DNA of 64,000 bases from Nocardiopsis metallicus. GTDB lineage: Bacteria; Actinomycetota; Actinomycetes; Streptosporangiales; Streptosporangiaceae. Location: assembly GCF_014201115.1 (NCBI RefSeq), contig NZ_JACHDO010000001.1, positions 7,378,001-7,442,000 on the forward strand, read 5' to 3'. Below the pieces are notes generated by a model. That model searched no databases and was not told where the DNA came from. It saw nothing but the letters and a program-made list of their open reading frames with translations. Position numbers and translations under genes: made by a program. Position 1 is the stretch's first letter, and every line of letters begins with the position of its first letter. This document shows, one piece after another, positions 39,911 to 47,907 of the stretch.

Positions 39911-41641
39911 ATGGCGAACACCACAGGAGACCCCACCAACGGCGGCGGGGCCCACCGCATCGAGGCCGGACGCGACCGCTGGCAGCGCCGCTACGACTCG
40001 GCGCGCAAGCGCGACGCCGACTTCACCACGCTGTCCGGGCGGACCCTCGAACCCGCCTACGGCCCCCGGCCCGGCGCCGAGGTCCCCGGCTTCGAGCGGA
40101 TCGGCTGGCCCGGCGAGTACCCCTACACCCGCGGCCTCTACCCCACCGGCTACCGAGGCCGCGCCTGGACCATCCGCCAGTTCGCCGGCTTCGGCAACGC
40201 CAGGCAGACCAACGAGCGCTACAAGATGATCCTCGCCCAGGGCGGCGGCGGGCTCTCGGTCGCCTTCGACATGCCCACCCTCATGGGCTACGACTCCGAC
40301 TCCGCGCAGGCCCTCGGCGAGGTCGGCCACTGCGGCGTGGCCATCGACTCGGTCGCCGACATGGACCTGCTCTTCGACGGCATCCCCCTCGGCGAGACCA
40401 CCACGTCCATGACCATCAGCGGACCGGCCATCCCGGCCTTCTGCATGTACCTGGTCGCCGCCGAGCGCCAGGGCGTGGACATCGGCGGCCTCAACGGCAC
40501 GCTCCAGACCGACATCTTCAAGGAGTACATCGCCCAGAAGGAGTGGCTGTACCCGCCCGAACCCCACCTGCGCCTCATCGGCGACCTGATGGAGTACTGC
40601 GCCGAGCACATCCCCGCCTTCAAGCCGCTCTCCGTCTCCGGCTACCACATCCGCGAGGCCGGGGCCACGGCCGCGCAGGAGCTGGCCTACACCCTGGCCG
40701 ACGGGTTCGGCTACGTGGAGCTCGGCCTGTCCAGAGGCATGGACATCGACCGCTTCGCGCCCGGTCTGTCCTTCTTCTTCGACGCCCACATCGACTTCTT
40801 CGAGGAGATCGCCAAGTTCCGCGCCGCCCGCCGCATCTGGGCCCGCTGGATCCGCGACACCTACGGGGCCAAGACCGAGAAGGCCCAGTGGCTGCGGTTC
40901 CACACCCAGACCGCCGGGGTCTCCCTCACCGCCCAGCAGCCCTACAACAACGTCGTGCGCACCGCCGTCGAAGCGCTCTCCGCGGTGCTCGGAGGCACCA
41001 ACTCCCTGCACACCAACGCCCTCGACGAGACCCTGGCGCTGCCCACCGAGCAGTCCGCCGAGATCGCCCTGCGCACCCAGCAGGTCCTGATGGAGGAGAC
41101 CGGCGTCGTCAACGTCGCCGACCCCCTCGGCGGCTCCTGGTACGTGGAGGCCCTCACCGACGAGATCGAGGCCGAGGCCGAGCGGATCTTCGAGCACATC
41201 CTCCAGATGGGCGGGGGAGCGGACGCCGAACACCGCATCGGCCCGATGACCTCCGGCATCCTCGCCGGGATCGAGAACGGCTACTTCAGCTCCGAGATCG
41301 CCGAATCCGCCTTCCAGTACCAGCAGGCACTGGAGAAGGGCGACAAGCGCATCGTCGGCGTCAACTGCCACACCGAGACCGTCTCCGGCGAGCTGGACAT
41401 CCTCAAGATCAGCCACGAGGTCGAGCACGAGCAGAAGCGCGTCCTGGCCGAACGCCGCTCCGCCCGCGACACCGGCACCGTCGACCGCGCCCTGGCCCGC
41501 CTCCTCGAGGGCGTGCGCGCCGACGACGGCAACCTCATCCCGCTCATCATGGACGCCGCCCGCGCCGAGGCCACCCTCGGCGAGATCTGCGCCACGATGG
41601 GTCAGGAGTTCGGCACCTACACGGAGGACCCGCAGTTCTGA
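39911..41641 (+). CDS. icmA: Isobutyryl-CoA mutase large subunit
   Basis: B12-dependent mutase interconverting isobutyryl- and n-butyryl-CoA in valine degradation. The 576-residue protein is the substrate-binding TIM barrel. F91 in TIRQFAGFG and Q209 in KEYIAQKEW sit where methylmalonyl-CoA mutases have Tyr and Arg, which favours the isobutyryl-CoA type. There is no C-terminal B12-binding domain (no DxHxxG), so a separate small subunit IcmB is needed and is not in this window. The ATG at 39911 coincides with the predicted transcription start. MarR upstream probably regulates it, and two insertion sequences follow. Confidence 0.92.
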   Translation: MANTTGDPTNGGGAHRIEAGRDRWQRRYDSARKRDADFTTLSGRTLEPAYGPRPGAEVPGFERIGWPGEYPYTRGLYPTGYRGRAWTIRQFAGFGNARQTNERYKMILAQGGGGLSVAFDMPTLMGYDSDSAQALGEVGHCGVAIDSVADMDLLFDGIPLGETTTSMTISGPAIPAFCMYLVAAERQGVDIGGLNGTLQTDIFKEYIAQKEWLYPPEPHLRLIGDLMEYCAEHIPAFKPLSVSGYHIREAGATAAQELAYTLADGFGYVELGLSRGMDIDRFAPGLSFFFDAHIDFFEEIAKFRAARRIWARWIRDTYGAKTEKAQWLRFHTQTAGVSLTAQQPYNNVVRTAVEALSAVLGGTNSLHTNALDETLALPTEQSAEIALRTQQVLMEETGVVNVADPLGGSWYVEALTDEIEAEAERIFEHILQMGGGADAEHRIGPMTSGILAGIENGYFSSEIAESAFQYQQALEKGDKRIVGVNCHTETVSGELDILKISHEVEHEQKRVLAERRSARDTGTVDRALARLLEGVRADDGNLIPLIMDAARAEATLGEICATMGQEFGTYTEDPQF

Positions 41642-41652
41642 TGTTCGCCTAG

Positions 41653-42641
41653 ATCGTTGATGGGAGTTTTCTGGAACTCCTGCGCCCATGACGAAGGGCG
41701 TCAAGGATCGGTGTGTGACGACCAACCTTGACGCCCTTCTGACCGCACTCTACGTCCATCTGGACGACCACGTCCTGCCTTCGCGTGAACAACCCCGCAA
41801 ACGCGGCCCCAAAAGGCTGCTCACCGACGCAGAACTCGTGTGCGTGGCCATCGCGCAAGTCCTGCTGCGCCATGACTCAGAGCGCCACTGGCTGCGCGCC
41901 GCACCGGCCCGGATCGGCCACCTCTTCCCCCGCCTGCCCGGCCAGTCCGAGTACAACCGCCACCTGCGTGATCTGGCACCGGCCCTGTTCACAGCAGCGA
42001 TGTGGTTGGCCAGGGCCGTGCCTACCTGGTGGGAGCGGCTGCGGTTGATGGACGGCACCCCGCTGCGCTGCGGTGCTTCGCGCACCACGGTCAACCGCTC
42101 GATGCTGGGCGAGATCGCCGGATATGGACGCGATGTCTCCCACCACGCTTTCTACTGGGGCGCCAAGCTCATGCTCATCACCACTACCGAGGGAGCGGTG
42201 TGCGCGTTCAGCCTGGCTCATCCCAAAGAGCTGGACGAGCGTGCTCAGGCCCTGCACCTGCTGCACGTTCAGGCCTGCGCTCCCGGGCCGGGCCCGATCG
42301 TGTGTGACAAGGGCTTCGCCGGAGCCAAGATCGAGGCTGATGCGGCTGAGCTGGGTTATCTACTCATCCGCCCGATCCGCGAGGATGAGCCCGAACCCGA
42401 GGTGGAGGTGTTCCCGTCCTGGCTGCGTCAACGCGTTGAGGCGGTGATCTGGACGTTGAAGAACCAGCTGGGGTTGGAGCGCCACGCGGCCCGCACCACG
42501 GAAGGGTTGTGGGCGCGCACCTGTCAGAGGATTTGCGCGCTCAACGCCGCGATCTGGCACAACTGGTTGATCGGTGCCCCGGTCAAGCGGTCCCTGATCG
42601 CCTACGACCACTGACCAGGACACCAAACCCCCATCAACGAT
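41653..42641 (+). mobile_element. IS982-family insertion sequence
   Basis: This element of about 989 bp has terminal inverted repeats beginning ATCGTTGATGGG at the left and ending CCCATCAACGAT at the right; the match extends for GTTT after one mismatch. CTAG flanks both ends (41649-41652 and 42642-42645) and looks like a 4-bp target duplication, although CTAG is itself palindromic and could be part of the repeats. It holds one transposase gene and sits just after icmA. Confidence 0.85.
41715..42614 (+). CDS. IS982-family transposase
   Basis: The 299-residue DDE transposase starts MTTNLDALLTALYVHLDDHVLPS and contains LTDAELVCVAIAQVLL, RLRLMDGTPLRCGASRTTVNRS, YGRDVSHHAFYWGAKLMLITT and VCDKGFAGAKIEAD, typical of actinobacterial IS982 members. 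The GTG at 41715 follows AAGGA at 7 nt; an ATG at 41688 would add nine residues but has no site. The frame is intact, so the element may be active. Confidence 0.88.
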   Translation: MTTNLDALLTALYVHLDDHVLPSREQPRKRGPKRLLTDAELVCVAIAQVLLRHDSERHWLRAAPARIGHLFPRLPGQSEYNRHLRDLAPALFTAAMWLARAVPTWWERLRLMDGTPLRCGASRTTVNRSMLGEIAGYGRDVSHHAFYWGAKLMLITTTEGAVCAFSLAHPKELDERAQALHLLHVQACAPGPGPIVCDKGFAGAKIEADAAELGYLLIRPIREDEPEPEVEVFPSWLRQRVEAVIWTLKNQLGLERHAARTTEGLWARTCQRICALNAAIWHNWLIGAPVKRSLIAYDH

Positions 42642-42698
42642 CTAGTAGTACTTTGTTAAGTACCTGATTTTCCAGCGTGGCTCCGCCATGATGGACGG

Positions 42699-43940
42699 GT
42701 GGACCTGGACGCTGTGGAAGAACTCCGCGAAGACCTCGACGCTTTCTGCGCCGAGGTCTTCGCCTCCATCCCTCGCCGTGATAGCCGTCAGTGGGGCGGG
42801 TGTTACCTGCGTGGACTGATGCTGGACGGACGCCGTAAGTCCATCCAACCCATGGCCGAACGGCTCCCTGACGGCAATATGCAGGCATTGCAGCAGTTCG
42901 TGGCCTCCTCCCCCTGGGAGCACACCCCGGTCCGGCGTCGGATCGCCACCAAGGTGAGCCAGGCCATCAACCCCGATGCGTGGGTGATCGACGACACCTC
43001 CTTTCCCAAGGCCGGGAACCACTCAGCGGGGGCGGTGCGCCAGTGGTGCGGTGCTTTGGGCAAGAAGTCGTTGTGCCAGGTGGGGGTGAGCCTGCACGCG
43101 GTCACCGACGCCGCCTCGGTCCCCTTGGACTGGCGGTTGTTCCTGCCCAAGGAGTGGGCTGATCCGGCCGATGCCCGCCGAGCCAAGACCGGCATCCCCG
43201 ACGGAGTGGGGCATCGGGAGAAATGGCGTCTGGCCCTGGACATGATCGACCAGGCCCGCTCCTGGGGGCTCCAGGACCAGGTAGTAGTGGCCGACGCGGG
43301 ATACGGGCAAAACCACGCTTTCCGCGAGGGGCTGGCCGAGCGTGGTTTGGACTACGTGGTCGCGGTGCGTGAAGACGTCAACGCCCACCCCGGCCAGGCG
43401 GTTCCCCACCTCCCTGAACGGCGCAAAGGCAGGGGATGCCCGCCTCAGCCGCGCTACCGCACCCCGGCCCGCTCGCTTAAGGAGCTGGCTCTGGAACAGG
43501 GGCGTGGTGCGTTGCGGCGGTGCACTTGGCGGCAGGGGTCTCGTGGATCGATGCGGGGCCGGTTCCTGGTCATGGCGGTGCGTCCCGCTGGGGCCGCAGC
43601 TCACAAGGCCGCACTGGAGAAAGCGGGCGGCCGGTCGGGGTGGGACGGGGTGTTGCCGCCCGAGACGCTGATCGCTGAATGGCCGCCCCATCACGAAGCC
43701 CCGACTGATTACTGGTTGTCCAGTCTGCCCGCGGACACCGTGTTGCGGCACCTGGTGCGTCTGGCCAAGATCCGGTGGCGCATCGAGCACGACTACCGCG
43801 AGCTCAAGCACGGTTTGGGGTTGGATCACTACGAGGGGCGGACCTGGCGGGGCTGGCACCACCACGTCACCCTGGTCACCGCTGCTCAGGCCTTCCTCAC
43901 CCTGCGAAGACTCGACCCAAAAACGCAGACGTCGGTCTGA
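42699..43940 (+). CDS. IS701-family transposase, zero-frame product
   Basis: The 413-residue DDE transposase has the motifs WVIDDTSFPKAGNHSAGAVRQW (first Asp), VVADAGYGQ (second Asp) and the Y-E region KIRWRIEHDYRELKHGLGLDHYEGRTW. The usual C-terminus, with LSLYQVLEALQGVLLCWTG and CSTCQRP, is not in this frame but continues in the -1 frame to 44050. A slippery heptamer at 43916-43922 lies at the junction. Either frameshifting makes a product of about 449 residues or a single-base change truncated it. Confidence 0.85.
   Translation: MDLDAVEELREDLDAFCAEVFASIPRRDSRQWGGCYLRGLMLDGRRKSIQPMAERLPDGNMQALQQFVASSPWEHTPVRRRIATKVSQAINPDAWVIDDTSFPKAGNHSAGAVRQWCGALGKKSLCQVGVSLHAVTDAASVPLDWRLFLPKEWADPADARRAKTGIPDGVGHREKWRLALDMIDQARSWGLQDQVVVADAGYGQNHAFREGLAERGLDYVVAVREDVNAHPGQAVPHLPERRKGRGCPPQPRYRTPARSLKELALEQGRGALRRCTWRQGSRGSMRGRFLVMAVRPAGAAAHKAALEKAGGRSGWDGVLPPETLIAEWPPHHEAPTDYWLSSLPADTVLRHLVRLAKIRWRIEHDYRELKHGLGLDHYEGRTWRGWHHHVTLVTAAQAFLTLRRLDPKTQTSV
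43916..43922 (+). promoter_or_regulatory. Candidate -1 ribosomal frameshift site
   Basis: C CCA AAA in the zero frame fits the X XXY YYZ slippery pattern and lies 15 nt before the zero-frame stop (43938-43940). Slipping by -1 enters the frame that encodes the missing conserved C-terminus. A 5-bp stem (43926-43930 with 43935-43939) starts 3 nt downstream and a 7-bp stem lies at 43954-43970; both are modest stimulators. Confidence 0.45.
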
Positions 43941-44117
43941 GTCTGTACCAGGTCCTGGAGGCGCTCCAGGGGGTGCTGCTGTGCTGGACCGGCGTGTGTT
44001 CCACCTGCCAACGGCCACTCGCACAGCAGCACCCACCCGACACGAGTTAACAAAGTACTACTAGGGCTTCCCCGGGGCGGTCCTCGCGCCGTCCCGGGAT
44101 GCGGCAGGATAGGGAAC

Positions 44118-45071
44118 ATGCAGCCTTCGGACTTTTCACCGAACAGTGCGGTTGACCTCGGGGCGCGCAAGGCGGCCTTGGAGCGTGAGGCCAAGCAGCG
44201 CGCCGAGGAGTCGGCCGGTCGATCCAACCCCTACTCCGTCAACGCCGACGAGTCCAACTTCCAGCAGGTACTGGAGCGGTCGATGGCCGCCCCGGTCGTG
44301 CTGGCGGTGCTGGCGAGCTGGTCCGAGCAGTCCAAGCAGGTCGAGGCGGTCCTCGACAAGCTTTCCCAGGGCTCCGGCGGAAACTGGCTCCTGGCCAAGG
44401 TGGACAGCGACGCCAGCCCGCAGCTGGTGCAGGCGCTCCGGGTCTCCGGTACCCCCACGATCATCATCGCCGTGCAGGGCCAGGTCATGCCCCTGATGCA
44501 GGGTCCGGCCACCGAGGATCAGCTGCGCGAGGCCCTGACGCAGGTCTTCGGCGCGCTCGCCCAGCAGGGCATGCTGCCCCCCGGGCACCCCGGCACGGTG
44601 GACGGCGACCCCTCCGCGGCGCCGGAGGAGGACTTCGGCGGTGAGTCCGAGCCCGAGGCGGACCCGATCAGCGCGCAGGCCCAGGAGGCCCTGGAGCGCG
44701 GTGACTTCGAGGCCGCCGCGGCCGTCTTCGAGAAGGCGCTCGAGGCCGACCCGAAAAACGGCGACCTGCGGGCCAAGCTCGCCCAGATCCGGTTGATCGG
44801 CCGCCTCCAGGACGTGGACGGACCCGCCGTGCGACAGGCCGCGGCCGACAACCCGGCGGACGTGGACGCGCAGATCACCGTCGCCGACATCGACATGTAC
44901 GGCGGCAAGTTCGATGACGCCTTCGACCGGCTCATCCAGACGGTCAAGCAGACCGCTGACGAGGACCGCGACCGGGTGCGCGAGCACCTGATCTCCCTCT
45001 TCGAGCTGTTGCCCGCGGGCGACCCGAGGGTGAACGCGGCCCGCCGCAAGCTCACCTCGGCGCTGTTCTGA
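44118..45071 (+). CDS. Tetratricopeptide co-chaperone with thioredoxin-like domain (YbbN type)
   Basis: The 317-residue protein has a thioredoxin fold (residues about 40-145; LAVLASWSEQSKQVEAVLDKL, VSGTPTIIIAVQGQ with the cis-proline) followed by an acidic linker and TPR-like helices (ISAQAQEALERGDFEAAAAVFEKALEADP onward). The redox CxxC is replaced by SEQS, so it cannot act as a dithiol oxidoreductase. It is the counterpart of Rv1324, near the thiolase in many actinobacteria. The ATG at 44118 follows AGGGAAC, and a CAGGAT at 44105-44110 could be a -10. It lies 53 nt beyond the IS701 element. Confidence 0.9.
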   Translation: MQPSDFSPNSAVDLGARKAALEREAKQRAEESAGRSNPYSVNADESNFQQVLERSMAAPVVLAVLASWSEQSKQVEAVLDKLSQGSGGNWLLAKVDSDASPQLVQALRVSGTPTIIIAVQGQVMPLMQGPATEDQLREALTQVFGALAQQGMLPPGHPGTVDGDPSAAPEEDFGGESEPEADPISAQAQEALERGDFEAAAAVFEKALEADPKNGDLRAKLAQIRLIGRLQDVDGPAVRQAAADNPADVDAQITVADIDMYGGKFDDAFDRLIQTVKQTADEDRDRVREHLISLFELLPAGDPRVNAARRKLTSALF

Positions 45072-45101
45072 CCGGTGCTGGTCTGAGCCCTATCATCCAG
45101 G

Positions 45102-45138
45102 CCCCGGAACGACCAGGTTGATTCCGGTTGTTCCGGGG
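45102..45138 (+). terminator. Hairpin after the thioredoxin-like gene
   Basis: CCCCGGAAC (45102-45110) pairs with GTTCCGGGG (45130-45138) around a 19-nt loop, 31 nt past the stop. Confidence 0.55.
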
Positions 45139-45282
45139 TGCTTTATCCCATCTCATGCCCATGAGTGGGAAAACAGCACGTATTTACTGGTTTGAAGATG
45201 ACGGGGATAGGGACCCGTTCACCGGGTACAAGATGCGCAACAGCGGGCCACCGGCCCGCACGGCGACCCCGGCAGGTGCCCC

Positions 45283-46036
45283 ATGGCGACGAATGAAGCA
45301 CCACGCGCGCACGGCGGCGAACCCGTGGTCACGATCTCGGCCACCTTCGGTGCCGGGGGGAGCGTGGTCGGCCCCGCCGTCGCCGCCCGGCTGCACGTCC
45401 CCTTCCTCAACCGGGCGGTGCCCCTTCCTCAACCGGGCGGTGCCCAGTGCTGTGGCGGCCGAGATCGGCTGCTCCCTGGACGAGGTCCTCCAGCGCGACG
45501 ACCGCGCCCCCGGCGGGCTCGAACGGCTCCTGTCCAGCGCGGCCCGCCTGCCCACCGTCACGCTGGGCAGTGTGGACACCGCCTTCATCGGCACCACCAA
45601 CGACGAGGGCCGGCTCCTCTACGACCACGAGTTCGTCGAGCAGACCGAACGCGTCATCCGCGACGTCGCCCGCGACGGCGGGGTGATCCTGGGCCGGGCC
45701 GCCGCGGTGGTTCTGGCCGACCACCCGGGCGCACTGCACGTGCGGCTGGACGGAGACCGGGAGGCCCGGCTGCGCAGGGCGCGGCAGCTGTGGGACACGG
45801 GCGACCGGGAGGAGTGCGGCGGCCACGGCTGGGGGACCGACCCGCCCACGCTGCGGCTGCTGGACGACAACGACCGGGCCCGTGCCTCCTACGTGCGCCG
45901 TTTCTACCGCGCGGACCCGGCCGACCCGGACCACTACCACCTGGTGATCGACTCCACCGCCCTCTCCACCGACGCCTGCGCCGACGTCGTGGTGCGCGCG
46001 GCGACCGACCGGGCTCAGGGTGCGAGGGGCGGATAG
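45283..46036 (+). pseudogene. Cytidylate kinase-like gene disrupted by a 22-bp tandem duplication
   Basis: The first 46 codons from ATG 45283 encode a P-loop start (EPVVTISATFGAGGSVVGPAVAARLHVPFLNRAV). The rest of the protein, PSAVAAEIGCSLDEVLQRDDRAPG through VTLGSVDTAFIG, GGVILGRAAAVVLADHPG and YVRRFYRADPADPDHYHLVID, lies in another frame. A perfect 22-bp direct duplication at 45399-45442 causes the shift; removing one copy restores one frame to 46036 (about 243 residues). The family is the cytidylate-kinase-like (AAA_26) group common in actinobacteria. As it stands the product is garbled after residue 46. Confidence 0.85.
45399..45442 (+). repeat. 22-bp perfect tandem duplication
   Basis: Two adjacent identical copies (45399-45420 and 45421-45442) begin CCCCTTCCTCAACCGGG. 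The length is not a multiple of three, so the reading frame changes by one. Such a repeat can be lost or gained by slippage. Confidence 0.95.
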
Positions 46037-46434
46037 AACCCGACAGGCACCCGGCGGACACCGAACCTTAGTGGGAATTTATGCGATTTTTTCCCAAAGC
46101 GTTAATTGTCACCTTGTGCTGACGATACCTGCTTGACTCGGGTAAGGTGAGGCGACTCGGTCGTGGGCTCCAGGTACCGCCCCCGCCCGCTGGCCGAGGC
46201 CCGTACCGGAGACCCGATGACAGGGTGTTCCAGGGCGGGACGCGCAACCGTCACGGACCCGGGTCCGATCGGCGCGCAGGCGCCGACGAGCTTCCACCGG
46301 GCCAGGCCACGGAGTGCAGGCCGTTCGCCCGACCACCCGGTGGAAGAGTCCCGACGTCGGTCCGTACGTCCACGGGAGGGGCCGCCGGTGTGCCCCGCGG
46401 ACGCATGACATCAGCAAAAGCCAAGGAGCAATAC
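46037..46434 (+). other. 398-nt region with structured leader of malic enzyme
   Basis: This region holds the promoter at 46119-46148 and then a transcribed leader of about 280 nt. Hairpins seen are a palindrome GGACCCGGGTCC (46256-46267), GGCGC-GCAG-GCGCC (46271-46284) and an 11-bp stem CTTCCACCGGG (46291-46301) with CCCGGTGGAAG (46336-46346) enclosing 34 nt. An open frame from 46147 in phase with the gene has no homology. I cannot match the leader to a known riboswitch. Confidence 0.5.
46119..46148 (+). promoter_or_regulatory. Promoter upstream of malic enzyme
   Basis: CTGACG (46119-46124), an 18-nt spacer and TAAGGT (46143-46148). The predicted start near 46155 implies a 5' leader of about 280 nt. 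Confidence 0.45.
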
Positions 46435-47832
46435 GTGGCCACCCTTCCCAGCGTTTCGTACTCCATCACCGTCCGACTCGAACTGGACGCCGGAGGCAGC
46501 GCTGTCGGCAGTCTCACCAACGCGGTGGAGCAGGTCGGCGGCATGATCACCGCCCTGGACGTGGCGGCCGCTGGGCACGAGCGCATCCGCATCGACGTCA
46601 CCTGCGCCGCCCGCGACACCGAGCACGCCCAGGCCATCGTCGACGCCCTCGGCGGGGTCGAGGGGGTCGTGGTCCACAAGGTCAGCGACCGCACCTTCCT
46701 CATGCACCTCGGCGGCAAGATCGAGATGAAGTCCAAGGTGCCGCTGCGCAACCGCGACGAGCTCTCCATGGCCTACACCCCCGGTGTGGCCCGAGTCTCC
46801 CAGGCCATCGCTGCCAACAAGGACGACGCCCGCCGCCTGACCATCAAGCGCAACAGCGTCGCCGTGGTCACCGACGGCTCGGCGGTGCTGGGCCTGGGCA
46901 ACATCGGCCCCGAGGCCGCCATGCCCGTCATGGAGGGCAAAGCGGCCCTGTTCAAACGTTTCGCCGACATCGACGCCTGGCCCATCGCCCTGGACACCCA
47001 GGACGTGGACGAGATCGTCCGCACCGTCCAGCTGATCGCCCCGGGCTTCGGCGGCATCAACCTGGAGGACATCTCCGCTCCGCGCTGTTTCGAGGTCGAG
47101 GCCCGCCTGCGCGAGCTGCTGGACGTCCCCGTCTTCCACGACGACCAGCACGGCACCGCGATCGTCGTGCTCGCCGCCCTGCGCAACGCCCTGCGCGTGG
47201 TGAACAAGAAGCTGTCCGAGGTCCGCATCGCCATGTCCGGCGCGGGAGCGGCCGGTACCGCCATCCTCAAGCTGCTGATGCACGCCGGTGCGCGCGACGT
47301 CATCGTCAGTGACGTCCACGGCGCCGTACACACGGGCCGCGAGAACCTGGACAGCAACCTGCGCTGGATCGCGGAGAACACCAACCCCCAGGGCTACAGC
47401 GGCGACCTCAAGGGTTCGGTGGCCGGGGCCGACGTCTTCATCGGCGTCTCCGCCCCGAACGTGCTCTCGGGCGAGGACATCGCCGAGATGAACGAGGACT
47501 CGATCATCTTCGCGCTGGCCAACCCCGACCCCGAGGTCGACCCCGAGGTCGCGCACCTGCACGCGGGCGTGGTCGCGACCGGCCGCAGCGACTACCCGAA
47601 CCAGATCAACAACGTGCTGGTCTTCCCCGGGTTCTTCCGCGGCCTGCTGGACGCCCAGAGCCACCACGTCACCTCCGACATGATGGTCGCCGCCGCCGAG
47701 GCCCTGGCCGACGTGGTCACCGAGGACGAGCTGGGCCCGAACTACATCATCCCGAGCGTCTTCCACTCCGACCTGTCCCACCACGTGGCCACCGCCGTGC
47801 GCGAGGTCGCCCAGCGCGGCCAGGCCGAGTAA
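46435..47832 (+). CDS. NAD(P)-dependent malic enzyme with N-terminal ACT domain
   Basis: The enzyme decarboxylates malate to pyruvate. The 465-residue protein has an ACT domain (residues about 8-85; SITVRLELDAGGSAVGSLTNAVEQVGG) that probably binds an amino acid effector, then the malic catalytic domain (YTPGVARVS, VVTDGSAVLGLGNIGPEAAMPVMEGKA, FHDDQHGTA) and the NAD-binding domain (SGAGAAGTA). It lacks the C-terminal phosphotransacetylase domain of MaeB. The GTG at 46435 is chosen for AAGGAG 6 nt upstream; the in-phase upstream extension is leader. Regulation may act through the structured leader. Confidence 0.93.
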   Translation: MATLPSVSYSITVRLELDAGGSAVGSLTNAVEQVGGMITALDVAAAGHERIRIDVTCAARDTEHAQAIVDALGGVEGVVVHKVSDRTFLMHLGGKIEMKSKVPLRNRDELSMAYTPGVARVSQAIAANKDDARRLTIKRNSVAVVTDGSAVLGLGNIGPEAAMPVMEGKAALFKRFADIDAWPIALDTQDVDEIVRTVQLIAPGFGGINLEDISAPRCFEVEARLRELLDVPVFHDDQHGTAIVVLAALRNALRVVNKKLSEVRIAMSGAGAAGTAILKLLMHAGARDVIVSDVHGAVHTGRENLDSNLRWIAENTNPQGYSGDLKGSVAGADVFIGVSAPNVLSGEDIAEMNEDSIIFALANPDPEVDPEVAHLHAGVVATGRSDYPNQINNVLVFPGFFRGLLDAQSHHVTSDMMVAAAEALADVVTEDELGPNYIIPSVFHSDLSHHVATAVREVAQRGQAE

Positions 47833-47907
47833 CGGACGAACAGGGGATTTTGGGGAGATCGTGCCGAGGGGGCGACCACCGGCGGGTTTTCCGGGTAAGG
47901 ATCGACC

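Larger units (their letters stand above)
42646..44060 (+). mobile_element. IS701-family insertion sequence
   Basis: This 1415-bp element has perfect 14-bp terminal repeats (TAGTACTTTGTTAA at the left, inverse at 44047-44060). It is flanked by CTAG on both sides (42642-42645 and 44061-44064), matching the 4-bp YTAR target duplication of IS701. It inserted exactly at the CTAG bordering the IS982 element, so the three CTAG copies record two successive insertions. Confidence 0.88.

Noticed and set aside
45128..45282. Upstream start for the cytidylate-kinase-like gene in the downstream frame
   Set aside because: The frame that carries the C-terminal part is open back to 45128, but its sequence before 45442 has no family similarity. 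The P-loop is encoded in the other frame from ATG 45283.
46190..46240. Cobalamin riboswitch in the malic enzyme leader
   Set aside because: A GGAGACC string resembles part of the B12 box, but the surrounding conserved elements and the gene context do not fit.
46147..46434. N-terminal extension of malic enzyme
   Set aside because: The extension is low-complexity and Pro/Arg-rich, while AAGGAG sits 6 nt before GTG 46435, where the ACT domain begins.
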